Shown one piece after another: positions 32,585 to 44,707 of a stretch of 64,000 bases of DNA; position 1 is the first letter of the stretch; the number at the start of each line of letters is the position of its first letter. The position numbers were made by a program, and so were the translations under genes. The DNA lies in assembly GCA_031213475.1 (NCBI GenBank), contig JARUPZ010000030.1, positions 3,345,371-3,409,370 of the forward strand, in the 5' to 3' direction. The notes below the pieces were generated by a model. That model was not told where the DNA came from. It searched no databases and saw nothing but the letters and a program-made list of their open reading frames with translations. The DNA comes from Nereocystis luetkeana. Its lineage: Eukaryota; Sar; Phaeophyceae; Laminariales; Laminariaceae.

Positions 32585-34590
32585 TGTGAGTTTGGTTGGC
32601 GTGTTTATTACAAAGGGTTCAGTTGGTGTGAAGTTGGTGGACGAAGACTTGAAACACAGTAAAAAAACGCGTTGGCATCCGGTGTAGAGGCAGGAAGCAT
32701 GGAAGATAAATAGGAATGGGAGGGAGGGAAAAACAACAACGGCAATGGCGGTGGCAAACGTGAGTGGTAGCATTTGTAGAGGCAGTACTCGTACTGGTAT
32801 GAAAAAACAATGTTGCAGTAAGACTTCTATGAGCAAAATAACGAAACGTATACCAGGGTACGTAAAGAGCAGCAGCATAATATGAAGGGAACGCGTTAAT
32901 GTACTCAACGCCTGACTGTTATCATGTCTAAACAACAACAGCAGCAGCGGCGGTAGACAACTGTCTCGGTGTGGAAAGAAACCCAGACTGTAAACAACAA
33001 CGGCAACTGTTCGGGAAATAAAATCTCGGTTATAGTGTGCAAAAAAACAACATCGGCAGCAGCAGCGGCAGCAGCAGCGCAATTTTTTTTGGCAGTACGC
33101 GTTCTATACCTCTGTCTCGATGTGGACGCAGAGCTCGTATCAGAAAACAAAAGGCAAACATATCTTGGTTATAGTGTGAAAACAAATACTTTGAAATTAG
33201 CACGTTCTTTTTGTCTTGGTTTTAGTGCTGGAAGGTCGACTACCCGCGGGAACAGCAACAACGCCAACAACAACAGCATAAACAACAACAGCAGCAGCGG
33301 CGGTACGCACTTGTCTCGGTGTTGAAAGGAACACAGGCCGTACATGACAACGTCAGTAGCTGCGGCAGCAGCAGCGCCTATACTCGGTGTGGAGGCAGAG
33401 CTTGTGTAATAAAAGAAAAATGGAGGTCGCAAATTCTGTTTTGGAGTGGAAAAAACGGAGACTGAAAATAACAACGGGTCTCGGTGTGAGCTCGTATCAT
33501 GAAAAAAAAATGGAAAAAACATATTGGTTGCAGTGGGCAAACAAATATCTTGAGAGACATATCTTTTTTTCTTCTTGGATTTAGTGCAAAAGGTCGACTA
33601 CGTGCGGGAATATCAACAACGCCAACAACACCAGCATAAACAGCAACATCAGCAGCGGCGGTAGAAACTGTTGTGGAAAGGAACACAGACCGCAAACAAT
33701 AACGGCAGTAGTAGCAGCGACAGCAATATAGCGCAAAAACAAATGGCAGTACGCGCAGTAGCGCATAAACAAATGGCGCTATTGAAATCAGTACGTTTTT
33801 TGTCTTGGAAATATAGTCTGAAGGTCGACTACGTGCGGGAACAGCAACAACACCACCACCAACAGCATAAACAGCAGCAGCGGCGGTAGACACCTGTCTC
33901 GGCGTAGAAAGGGGCGCAGGCTGTACATACCAACGGCAGCAGCAGCGGCAGCAGTAGCGCATACGCGTACTATACCCCTATCTCGGTGTGAGCTCGTATC
34001 ATGAAAAAACGGCTTACACATCTTGGCTGTAGTGTACAAAAAGTATCTTGAAATTATCATGCTTTTTTTCTTGTCTTCAGTGCGGAAGGTCGACAACGTG
34101 CGGGAACGGCAACAACGCCAACAACAACAGCATACCACGTGAACAACAGCAGCAGCGGCGGTAGACAATGATTCAAAGATGCTACAACAGCAACAACGCG
34201 AACCACGGCTACACATACAACAAAATCAACAGCATCAGGGACGGTAGGCGCGCGGGGTTACAGCGGCAGGAAAAACAGCAGCATCAGCACGAAGTCGTGT
34301 TCTCGATTGCAATAACAGCAACAACGCGAACAACAACATGAACAACAACAGCAGCAGCGGCGTTAGACACCTCCTACAGCAGCAACGCGAACGACGACTA
34401 CCTAAGCAACAAAAGCAGCATCAGGGACGGTAGACACGCGGAGTTACAGCAGTAGTAGGGGAAGGAACAGCAGCAGCAGTAGGCGTGTTCTCGTATTACG
34501 AAAAAAAATGGCAAGTAAAAAACTCAACAACAGCAGCCGCGGCGGTAGACATAGGGAGCAAACAACAACCGAAGCAACAACAGTAACAGA
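32585..34590. repeat. complex CAA/CAG/CGG repeat array with shared unique segments
   Basis: The block CAGCAGCGGCGGTAGACA or a close variant recurs near 32945, 33295, 33652, 33876, 34152, 34355 and 34538. It is followed in several units by CTGTCTCGGTGTGGAAAG-type sequence and preceded by GGTCGACTACGTGCGGGAAC and AGCAACAACGCCAACAAC. Unit length varies (about 185-360 bp). The minus-strand Leu/Cys/Ala-rich frames are side effects of the triplets. Confidence 0.8.
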
Positions 34591-34927
34591 GAAGCACACA
34601 ACACAACTCACCGCCACCTCCTTCCTCGAGCGTGAAGGACACGGTACCGACGTCGATTTGGCCTGGCGCAGAATTCACAGTCTTTGGGCCACTTTAAGTT
34701 TATCCCGCCTCCGGGGCAGGTGTCGCGCTCGCAGGTCGCAAAATCGACTCTGCCGCAGAAAAAGCAGGAGGAGCACCAGCAGAAGTAGCACCAGCAAAAG
34801 CAACACCAGCAAGAGCGGCACGAGCAAGAGCGGCACGAGCAGGAGTGGCACCAGCAGGAGCGGCACGAGTAGGAGCAACACCAGCAGTGGGCCCAGCGGT
34901 ATACGAAGGGGCAGCGCCAGCGTGTGA
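34508..34927 (+). CDS. Ser/Thr/Arg/Lys-rich repeat frame (doubtful)
   Basis: This ATG-initiated frame of 139 codons has a C-terminal tandem run of SGTSK/SGTSR/SNTS pentapeptides (about residues 88-130) made by a 15-bp DNA repeat. The opposite strand also has an open frame with a cysteine cluster (CFFCGRVDFATCERDTCP near 34715-34775) that resembles a zinc-binding knuckle. Only one of these can be the biological frame, and I cannot decide which. Confidence 0.25.
   Translation: MASKKLNNSSRGGRHREQTTTEATTVTEKHTTQLTATSFLEREGHGTDVDLAWRRIHSLWATLSLSRLRGRCRARRSQNRLCRRKSRRSTSRSSTSKSNTSKSGTSKSGTSRSGTSRSGTSRSNTSSGPSGIRRGSASV
34770..34890. repeat. 15-bp tandem repeat (AGCGGCACGAGCAAG type)
   Basis: About eight units of CACCAGCARRAGCRRC / GGCACGAGCAAGAGC follow each other head to tail. 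Confidence 0.85.
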
Positions 34928-34999
34928 CGCGCGTCGTATGCTGTCTACACGTGTCCACGCACGCAAAAAACCCATTGACCCGCGTCGTATGCCGGCTCA

Positions 35000-37900
35000 T
35001 AGCCGGTCTCTTCACGCCAGAGCAACTTAAATCAACGTTTAATTGGCCAGAAAACTGACAGTCCTGTTGAATCTGTTCCCGAAAAGAAGTATGAAGTCCG
35101 TCCACTCGCGAATAGTTCAAAGCTCTCGCGAATCAGGGTTGACAATCTTGCGAAAGTCTACCAGACCGTCCTCGCAGCGACCGTCCAGGGCAAACGACTT
35201 TATACCTGTATTTATATATATTATATATGTTGCATATGTTGAGCTTGACCAGTTGGGAACATGCTTGACAATCCTCATTTCTACTAGTTAGTCTTCGGAT
35301 TCGCTCTATCGGTTGAGCGATGCGCTTCAACGAAGAAAACGTTCACTATGTTACCACGTAGAATTTGAAAGCGGCAATAACAACACGTCTTCAACAGCGG
35401 CAACATATGCGTGTCCATCGCCATCGCCGCCACGACCAGCAGCAGCAACCCCCACCACTGCCACCACCACCACCACCACCAGCGACGAGCTTCTGCTGCT
35501 GCTGCAGCTGCTGCTGCTGCTACAGCTGCTGCTGCCGGTGCTTCGCTGCCGGTTGTGGTGGTGGTGGTGCCTGGTTTGAGGATGGCTGTTGATGCTCTTT
35601 GGTACCTCCTACTTGGTACATGGTACCTGGTGTGTGGTGGAAAACGCATGCTGGCTTTCCCAGAACGATACACCTGACACCTTGTAAGTAGGTCATTCAA
35701 CATGACCAGTCTTTGCGAACTCGGGATAGCTTTGGACACGAGCAAAGGCGGATGGACATGCTTTTAAAGGGCTCTTCAGAAGCCTCGTCCATTTCTGAAT
35801 CAGTGATGCTTTAGTCGCGCACGGCGACAGAAGGCGACGTACGTATCATTTGATACGAGTATCAGAGCCAGGATGAATGGTGTAATCCTAGGAAACATTG
35901 AACGTAGTAACCGCACTTATGCAAACGAGTAGGTGCGAATCGATGTGGCCACGACGAAAAGTACGGCGCAAGTACAACTTGTACTACAGTAGGCCAACCT
36001 GCAACGTAAGAGGAAGGTGTCGGGCATCCCGACGTACATATGGAGAAGGGTGCGCTTGGAACGTGGGGGAGACAAAAAATCACTGTAGATTATTATATTT
36101 GCATTCACTCCACTCTATGTTACCATGATAACTTAGACATCAAAGATCAATCGATGAAATTAGTGCGTTTGGGGCATCAGAACAACTAAGAATATTCCTA
36201 GGGAATGAGGGACCCTCCCGCCAACACGGTGGCAGGGCCATGTGAAGTAAGTGGAGGTTTTTCATATATGAATAAAGGGCGCTTCGCTCCGCGGGCGGCC
36301 TACGCCGCCCGCTACCCTCGCTCAGGAAGGAAAAGTACATAAACATATGCGAAGCGGACAGAGGTCCATGATTTTGAATACCTGGTATAGTTTATTTTAT
36401 GATTGTAGTTGCAAACTGGTAACTTGATAATGCCAAAAGTCCCGTCGCCATGCTTCAGGAGAAAACAGCCCGGACGCGACATGCGCTTCGAATCGCGGGC
36501 GGTTCCGCCCGCTATGCACGCTCACATGCCATACGTATGTACATACCCTCGGTAGGGTACTTCTTTTCTTCTTTTGGTATGCTGTATGTCCGAAAGAGAA
36601 GCACAGCAAGGCACAGCAGCACTGCAAAAACCATGAAAATGAAGACAAAACTTTCGGAAAGGAAGAAAAGTCCCCGACCTCTCTCATGTTATAACTTCTG
36701 CTTGATTGGAACACCTTGCGCCCGTCGAAAATAAAGAACAAATCGAGCAGCACAAGTTCTCTCTCAGCCTCGTACGCGGCCCACCCCTCTCGCTACCACC
36801 CCGCCACCGATTCGGTCCGGAAAAAGCTTTCTTCACTCTCCGGCACAGTGAGCCCCGTCGCCCGCCTCGCGGTAAGCCCGGTGCTCATCGTGGCCCTCGT
36901 TCGCCATCTCGAGAAAGTTGGTGCTCAGACTGCGTAGCTATCTCTGTGAACGTCAGCTTGGTCGCAAACATAAACACCGCTTGAATCTTATCTTGCAATC
37001 CCGAACGACCCTTATAGAATCGTACATATTCCATCCAATACCACAGATAGAGGCCAGACAGAGCCCATTCATGCTTCTCTCGTGTCTCGAGGCACACGCG
37101 ACGCCCAGCCACGAGTACAGCGACCGCGATCCTTGCAACCCCCTCCCTCTGCCCGCCAGCACCCGCTGCCATCCGCGACGGCGCCGGGCTTGCCCGCGGT
37201 GCCGTGCTCCGAGTACACTCACGCACAAGAAACGAAAAAAGAAAAAAGGATAAATATAACCGAAAGTGCCAGCAAAAATGGCGAAAACAAGGAACCGCTG
37301 GAAAGGCCCGGCAAGTAATGATGGAGGCGTTGTCCAAGTGGGGGCTCTGAGAGGCCAGGGATGTACCAACCAAGCACGCTCAATGAGATACCTGTAAGTA
37401 GTTATCTATCATGGTACCTGTTATGCGTTAAGGTCTCAATTCAGTAAGTGGGACGTGATATTTCATGTAGTAAATAAATCTATTTTTAAAATATAGATGA
37501 AATGGTGAAGCATTTTTTAGAGAGTTGATACGATGACGTTGTGTACATACAGTAGTATGTCATAAATGTAATATTGAGTAGCACGTTTGCCCGAAGCAAG
37601 AACGAATGAATGTAATTGCCGTCTTTGATTGGAATTTAATTTCATAAATTTATTAGGTGCATAGATACATACAAGGGGGGCTTCGCCGCGGCGGGCTGAC
37701 GTCCGCCTGCGGCTCCGCGAATGCCCGTAATGGCTGAGAAAGTACCGGAATGCACTCGACGCTGTTAGTGCGACAGTAGTGTCCAGGGGTTCATTATATA
37801 AAACAAGTTTGAGTGAGGAGGAAGAAACGCAACAAACAGAAGAAAAATAAACGTTGCCGTCCGCCATCCGGCACAACAACACATAACTCGTTCGTACAGC

Positions 37901-38255
37901 AGCAATCAGCACTACAAGTACAACGTATGAGACGGTCGGCGCCCGTACTGTATACATCTTATGCAGAAAGGCACAGCACAGCTAGGGTGGGGAGTTGAGC
38001 AGCAGTTGATCGAGGTTATTGACAGTGCTAAGCGTCGACGAATACGTTGGTGCAGAAAACTCAGCAGCAGCATAGCTCACAGGTACGTATCATACGAAAA
38101 CTGCGTTGGCACGAGACCTCAACCGGGACGCCATACATATGTCTTTTGCGAGACGGTACTCGTACATTTTCCGAAGCAGATGCATCTGTCTTTCAATTTC
38201 GAATTGCGGAGACACGTCACCGAGAGGGGTTGACTTGCATAGTAATCATGCTCAC
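35000..38255. other. long stretch without a supported gene
   Basis: CCA/CCG and CTG trinucleotide tracts lie at 35450-35560. GC-rich hairpins lie at 36285-36312, 36495-36520 and about 37678-37722. A minus-strand frame at 37373-36885 contains an unbroken, protein-like stretch (LSGLYLWYWMEYVRFYKGRS) that could be an exon, but neither splice sites nor a family could be assigned. Confidence 0.35.
36285..36312. repeat. GC-rich hairpin
   Basis: GCGGGCGGCCTACGCCGCCCGC is a strong inverted repeat in AT-rich surroundings. A related hairpin (GCGGGCGGTTCCGCCCGC) lies near 36497. Confidence 0.7.
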
Positions 38256-38259
38256 GGGG

Positions 38260-39240
38260 GTCACCAGCAAAAATATGTCGCGGACAGAGCAGCAGCAGAA
38301 CAGCACAGAAGCATCACATACCAGCGGAAGCCCGAGAGCAGAGGCAGAACAGCAGCAGCAGCCGCAGTAGCGCATCATACACTCCCGAGGCTGCCCCTGG
38401 TACAACAGTCGGCGAAGGGGAGCCCTGTGGGGCACGAGGAGAAAAGGCATACTCATATATTTCAGTGAGGCGGACTGCGTGAGCAGCAGCAACCGCAGAA
38501 GAACACATCAGCTGCACGTAGCAGGAGCAGCAGAGCAGGAGCAGCAGAGCAGCGGAAGTAGTAGCAGCAGTAGCACATCACGCACGCCCGAGACCGTTCT
38601 CGGCAAGGTAGTCAAGGCAGGGGAGCACGGTGGGGTACGGTGAGGAAATGTATAATGGCGTACCCGGTGGCGAGGTACCTTGTAGTGGATGAATGTCGTC
38701 CATACTAAAGTCAAGTTATTCCAGTCTCACCAAGTGCGTGCTCTCGTGCTCGCAGGGACGTTTTCTTGCGTAACAACTAAACGGACTGAAGCGCGAGAGC
38801 GTGCGTTGGCAAACTTCGATGAAAAATCGACTAGTGTTGGGTCTGTGCGACTAAAATGAAGGCACTTACCGGCGGGGCTAAGGGACGACACCTGGGATCA
38901 CGGGTTGTCCAGAAGCTGGTAAGTAAACGTGACATTAAAAAATTCAAAACATACGAAAGGACCATACCCTCGAGGTTCAGCTACGAAACATATCTCAGGC
39001 TGTCCTACTCCATGAGGGAAGCTGCGTGAGCAGCAACAGCAGAACAGCACAGCAGCAGTGGTACGTAGCAGTAGCAGCACCAGTAGCAGCACCAGCAGCA
39101 AGCAGTACATCACGCCCCCCCCGAGGACGCCCAGGCACAGTAGTCGGGGCATTGTAGTACGGTAGGCACGGTACGACTACGAAAAGCATACTAGCTAAAA
39201 ATCACATTCTCGAGGGTCAGGAACGAAACATGTTACGGGG
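38260..39240. repeat. CAG-rich repeat array with diverged units
   Basis: The blocks GAGCAGCAGCAGAACAGCAC, GCATCATACACTCCCGAGGC / ACATCACGCACGCCCGAGAC / ACATCACGCCCCCCCCGAGG and CTACTCC.TGAG..AAGCTGCGTGAG recur about every 200-550 bp (near 38290, 38365, 38570, 39000, 39105, 39240). No coding sequence is supported. Confidence 0.65.
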
Positions 39241-39959
39241 TGACCTACTCCGTAAGTGGAGCTGCGTGAGGGTGTAAACGACACACGACGTCGTCGTCGT
39301 ACCTCGTCGTAACCCGAACACGTACTCGTTTATAACTTATCACTTGGGTTTTTCTTATCGGTTACGTGATAATAAAGAAAAAACGTCTTCACAACATAGC
39401 CAAAACTCCTCGCTTCATGAATGTGCTAATTGCCTGCTGCGTGTACAAAAAAGCAAGTCGTAGACACCGTTCGTACCTCCACCACCGTACCGCTTCTCCC
39501 GCGGTGTAGGCTAATCCCATTCGGTCGAAAACAAATACCCCGTCTTTTCTTCCCCACGATACCTGGTCGCCTAGCGTGCACAGCAGCCGAGGGGGCTGGT
39601 GACGCTTGTTTCGCGACCACATGCTAGCCTACAAATCTCAACACGTTTGCGGAAAGCTCGAGCTTTCACTTAAAATATAGCCCGAATAGGAATTTTGACA
39701 CGCGTTTCTGGGACACTCAACCCTTAACGCACGCGCAACGGCGGACCATGAAACCGACGTCTCAGCCCATATTCCCCACACTCTGGCCGCCTTCAGCTGT
39801 CGAAAGCCGCGGAGGCTGCGGCCTTTCCCGTTTCGGCCAAAGGAGAAGATATCCAATCTGGGTGCTGGCTTAGAAAACAAATAACATTTTTACCGTCACG
39901 AGCGAGCATAGATATCGGTTGACGGCACAATTGCCCATTGACGGATAGCCGTCAAGGGG

Positions 39960-40205
39960 ATCCCAATGCTGAAACCTATTATTATTCCTCTTGCCATCAG
40001 ACAATGTGCAGCATGATCTTCAACATGGATCACTCATAACTTTCCCGAAAGAAGAAAACCTCAGAAACAAAAGGAAACCCATGCACCAAGTCTACCTCCC
40101 TTCCGTGCCAACTTTCAGCTTGTCTACTCTATTTGCTGTATTTGCTCCTTCCTTCTCATTATTACGTGAAACCTATCATTTTCAAATAAATATCAAATAA
40201 CGCCG
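39960..40205. repeat. dispersed repeat, copy 1 (inverted to 45470-45645)
   Basis: TGCCATCAGACAATGTGCAG, CAACATGGATCACTCATAAC and CCCATGCACCAAGTCTACCT match the reverse complement of 45480-45640 almost exactly. Confidence 0.85.
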
Positions 40206-40627
40206 TCAACCAAACTCTTTGTCCACGAGAATGTGATGGATCAAATGTTGACCAGTCAACTGGTCCAACTCTTAGGTGAGTCATGACCTAATTAAAAGGT
40301 TTCAGTAAAACACGAGCACGGCACACCCCGCCAGCAGGCAGCCAGGGCACGGTGCCGGCACGCCCAAGGCTGCGCCCGTCACAGTCGGGCTCGGGGATCA
40401 CGATGACGCAGTTTCGACCCGTAAGGTGAAGCTCATCTCGCGCTAGCACGAACAACGCAAAAAAACACGTCTAAGAAAATCTGAGGAGCGTTGAGAGCAC
40501 ACTGCCAACAATATCGCACTTACACTTATACGCGTGACGGAAGTACTACTGTGTGGCGTTAGATAGTTTAACCACAGGGGCGAACGTGCAGTGGAGATTA
40601 TTCCAAGTGGGGCGTACCGCATAATTA

Positions 40628-40724
40628 TTAACCCCTTTAGAACCGCAGTCCCGTTTTGGGGACAAACTACTTGAAATTTGAGTGTTTAGTCCCCAGAACG
40701 GGACTGCGGTTCTAAAAGGGTTAA
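40628..40724. mobile_element. piggyBac-like MITE, copy D
   Basis: This 97-bp copy has intact TTAA at both ends (40628-40631, 40721-40724) and the best-preserved arms: AGAACCGCAGTCCCGTTTTG and its inverted partner AGAACGGGACTGCGGTTCTA. It should form a single long hairpin. Confidence 0.92.
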
Positions 40725-42975
40725 GATGCGCACCGGGGAGATGATGACACTCTAGAACGTCCGACGGAATCCTCGATCTCACAACTTTTCTCTTCAGTGG
40801 TATATATATAATAAAAAAGTCGGTATCATGCACGAGCTTATCATCACTCGCAATTAATTAAGAAAGTGAGATTCGACAAAACCCTCGCTCTCGAAGCTGA
40901 TCAGGCATATATATTCATCAATATCGTGCCCCCCCCCTCTCCCGTCTGTTTTGTCGGAAATACATGGTGATAATCATAATTTTTAAAGAGTTTCAAATTC
41001 ATCCAAGACGAGGAACATATTTACCCATCTCCCTCGTACGTAGAATCCGCAGTACGCACGATCTTAAATCACACGCGACTTGGCAACATGAGTTTCGACG
41101 AAATCATCGATTTCACGGTGGAATTATAGATAATTATCATGTATGTCCGCTTTTTCCCAGAAAGAATAATGCTCATTATTTGTTCAAAGTCATAAAATTT
41201 ACAAATAATCATCCCTCGGAAAATCTACTCACATGTATGTAGAACCATCCCATACCAAAACTCAACAGCATTCGATCAATCTTTCTTTGTAACATGGAAA
41301 TATTTCAACATGTTGCAACGTCATAACACCCTCCTTTATTTGGCTATATAGTATCAGTGCGCAGAATCATTTATGTCAACTGCCCTGTTGACTAGGGAAG
41401 CCACTGGCCTATGATACATCCTTGACAAGGGATTACGTATATAATACGCGCGAACGGCTTATCAATTATTATTATTATTTCTAAAATCAAGATGAAAAAT
41501 GATATATAGACGAGAAGTATTGCGCAGTTTGCAAAGTTGAGCATACCTATCTGCTTTGTGAGTGGAAGCTATCTCTCGCACGCCCTATATAATATGCTTC
41601 TCTTTAAAATATTGACTCATTTCCTTACTTAGTATTTAATGCTGCTCTCTAGAAGTGATGATGGTACAGTTAGTATCGAAATACACTTACTTATAAACAA
41701 GTGTTACCAGGTAGGTGTGAAATACACACCGTAAAAACTCCCCACTCGTATCAAGGTACTATATAATATGTGCAACCTCGAAAGATTGTCCTCGTTTTTT
41801 TCCAAAAAAACAGAGTCACACCCAATCCTTGAACTAATTATTGGCTTCAAATTTTGCCTCCCTCACACGGACTGTATTTCCGACATACATGATGAGGCAA
41901 ATACACCCGTAGTAGTCCGCGCGATTAAGGTATCAGACACAGCTTGCAGATGAGATATGAGTTTCGGTAAAATCACGAACTCGACAGCTAGCTGTTGCTT
42001 TTTAATTTTGTAAAGATGCTCAAGAAAGGGTTTACTATGATCGGTCTCGCACAGAAGACCGCGGAGGGACAACTATCAGTGGGAGCCGCTCCCACGTCTA
42101 TTAATAATTAATATAGATGAAAGGCAATACTTCGTGTACGATCAAAAGAAAATTCCCAACCTTCGCAGTGAGTGGTTGGCATATATATTCGCGGTACTTT
42201 CGCGGAAGGCCCCCTACCTAGTCGATCACGCAGAAGGATAGCCGGAGGAATAAAAGGAGGGTGTGGAGGGCGTAAGGTCTGAGGTACAGTACGAAAACAG
42301 ACAGCGTAGATAGATGCGGTACGTGTCGCCAGGTTACCTGGTACAGCAAGGTAGTGGGAAGTGTCGTAGGACATTGTCATCTTCGCGCTTGAACCTCTCG
42401 TAGTAAGTGGTCGGCATCGTTGCTGGCGTTTGGATGCGTGGCGAAGTGCGGAGAAGGCGTTGGGATACGGGGCGAAGCGAGGGTTGGTCATACATTTGAG
42501 TGAAATGAACTATTTAGACTGTTTGGACCAGATACAGGAAACACGGTTAGCCTGTTTCTTATTATTCGTAGAAATGCACTCGCGTACGCGTGTCAGCACG
42601 GCTGTTGCTTCGGAGCTACCCTGGTAGTCGGTATGGGTCGTCTGTGTACGCGTGTGCAATGCTGTGCAACATCTGAAAAAAGGAGATAGAGACGTGCGTG
42701 CTGGAAGCAGGCTTAAACTTCTTAGCAACAATCACTAAAAGGTCATTTGAACATGTTTGGCTATTGTCTGCGGTGGGCGTGCGGACGGCGGAATGTGTGG
42801 TGTCGTCGTCCCGCTGTACTGATCTTCAAGATATCCAAGCCTGCTTGTCGTAGCTATGCGTTCGTGTACGCGTTTGTCAGCTGCGCTTTATGTGGTAAAA
42901 TGAGTTAGAAACGTGTGAGCAAAAATGAGATAGAAACGCCGTTGTGCTGAGTTGAGTGTTTCAGAGGCCAGGACA
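40725..42975. other. no supported gene
   Basis: This is AT-rich, non-repetitive-looking sequence with TACCAGGTA-type motifs at 41705 and 42335. The short frames have no recognisable features. Confidence 0.4.
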
Positions 42976-42978
42976 ATA

Positions 42979-43076
42979 TGAACCCTTTTAGCACCGCACT
43001 CCCGTAAGTGGGGACACAACACTCGAATTGTAAGTAGTTCGTCCCCAAAACGGGACTGGGCCCCTAAAAGGGTTAA
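42979..43076. mobile_element. piggyBac-like MITE, copy E
   Basis: This 98-bp copy has an intact right TTAA (43073-43076); the left site has mutated to TGAA. The arms read CCCTTTTAGCACCGCACTCC and, on the right, GGGACTGGGCCCCTAAAAGG. Confidence 0.85.
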
Positions 43077-43479
43077 TAGTAGCTGGAGGGAGTCTTGCCG
43101 AGGTGGAGGCTACCAATGGCGGTGCTTCCTCGTATCGGTCGACTGGTGTATGCTTTGTCGTCGTCTGTAGATTCGACGGATGTGCGTGTGGTCGTCGTCG
43201 CTGAATACGCTGGTATGTGACGGGGTGAATGCGTATCATGGGCTTCGTCGTGCAGGCCCTGGTCTAGAGGAATGTCAGGAAGGGCCGATCTAAACCATGC
43301 ACTGGACAGACGGCGTAACAAAAGCAGCGACCCGGCGGTAAAATGTTTTCGATTCTGCGAAAAAAAAAGTGGGCATCGAAGTTAAACTCTATTTTCAATA
43401 TGTTCGTAAGTAAGTGGGCATCAGTGCTATCTATATACATACCTGCCAGGTAAAAATAATACCGGTAGAAATATATGAC

Positions 43480-43825
43480 CGTATTGCCTGCTGCATTAAC
43501 TATTGTTGAGCTATAGAGTCAAAATCTCGATCGAATACCCAGCCCAGGGTCATCCTTATAACACTCTCCCCTCCTTCTGAACGGTGGGATATTTTGGGGC
43601 GTCGGTACCGTATACGGCCGTAGGCTGACTTACCTGCTTCGATTTAACACCTGGGGAACCAGGGGGATATTCTTTTAGGGACGCACGTGCAAGCGTTTAT
43701 ATAAAATAATCGTTCGGCGAGATATTCGATTTTGGTTCCTTGACGGCTATAGGGGTAGAAGATCAATCGATTACCCAGCCCAGGGATCGATTGCCCAGCC
43801 CAGGGTAATCATTATAACATGCCGG
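43480..43825. repeat. dispersed repeat, copy 1 (second copy at 55350-55730)
   Basis: Shared blocks with 55350-55730 are GGGGCGTCGGTACCGT, ACGGCC.TA.GCTGA, TTTTAGGGACGCACG and the repeated CCCAGCCCAGGGTAATC motif, which occurs three times here (43538, 43774, 43794). The element class is unknown. Confidence 0.7.
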
Positions 43826-43829
43826 TATA

Positions 43830-44095
43830 CATATGCATAGGGGCATTGTGTTTGCCCGCACTTGGACTTTCTTTCGTTTCTTTCGTTTTCCCTTTCTTCC
43901 AACGCATGCTGGACTGTGTAATCGTGTCTGTCGTATCCAGTACGATGGCATGGCATTGCATTGTTTACTCTGATTACTGCATTACAATGTAGTGTCTCTG
44001 TGTCGTGGATTTGTGATCACCGACGACCTGTTATAGTTGGCACGGACACTGGATGTGCTGGGTGTCGATGGGTAGAAAGAACGCACACAAACTAT
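43830..44095 (+). mobile_element. diverged LINE 3'-end fragment
   Basis: GTCTGTCGTATCCAGTACGA, ATGGCATGGCATTG and GGTGTCGATGGGTAGAAAGA match the LINE 3' terminus in plus orientation with heavy divergence. A further inverted piece lies at 44295-44375. Confidence 0.65.
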
Positions 44096-44608
44096 ACGAG
44101 AAGACGAGCCTCCAGGGAGTCCAAACAAGCAAGTTGATATTTATTTGGTGCACAGGGTCGGCTTTGCTGCAAGGGATGGACTGGGGACGTCTCACGTACC
44201 CACCATGAGCCTGGAATAAACAGCAGTAGATCGGATATACTGTATATATATATATATGTGGTCTTGAGAGTTAACTGGTATTTCCACCAGTACACCTAAT
44301 GCCCGTGCCGGTTCTTCAATCCTATAGCGAGAAGCAAGCTCTGTGGCCACCAAACGTACGACACACAGATACTACTCTACTCATTCATACTGGAATGCCC
44401 CCATCTATCAAGACCACCTCCGGCCAGTGCTGCGCTCCACAAAGACGGCATTTCGACACCTTCGTCTCATTCATAACGCCTCCTCTTCCCCCGGATAGGG
44501 AAACCGCCGTTGTCCTCGGGTGACTAACAAAACAAGCACTTAATTCGCCCTAACACTAGGCCCCCTCTGCAACAACAGGTGAAGGAAACAAATATTCGAC
44601 CGAACGAA

Positions 44609-44707
44609 ATGGCTGCATTCCGTCTTCTGGTAGTGGCAGTCTTCGGCCAGATGGTGACTGAGCAAGCCCAGGGGCAAAACTGCGGCTTCCTCTCGCTCGG
44701 ATGTCAG
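44609..44707 (+). CDS. exon 1: signal peptide
   Basis: 33 codons from the second in-frame start candidate (ATGGCTGCATTCCG), ending in TGTCAG before GTAAGTG. The hydrophobic core is followed by EQAQGQNC, a plausible cleavage zone. Phase 0 at the donor. Confidence 0.75.

Noticed and set aside
33169-34216. Cys/Leu-rich minus-strand proteins
   Set aside because: These are translations of CAA/CAG/CGG runs; they change frame between repeat units and lack starts or domains.
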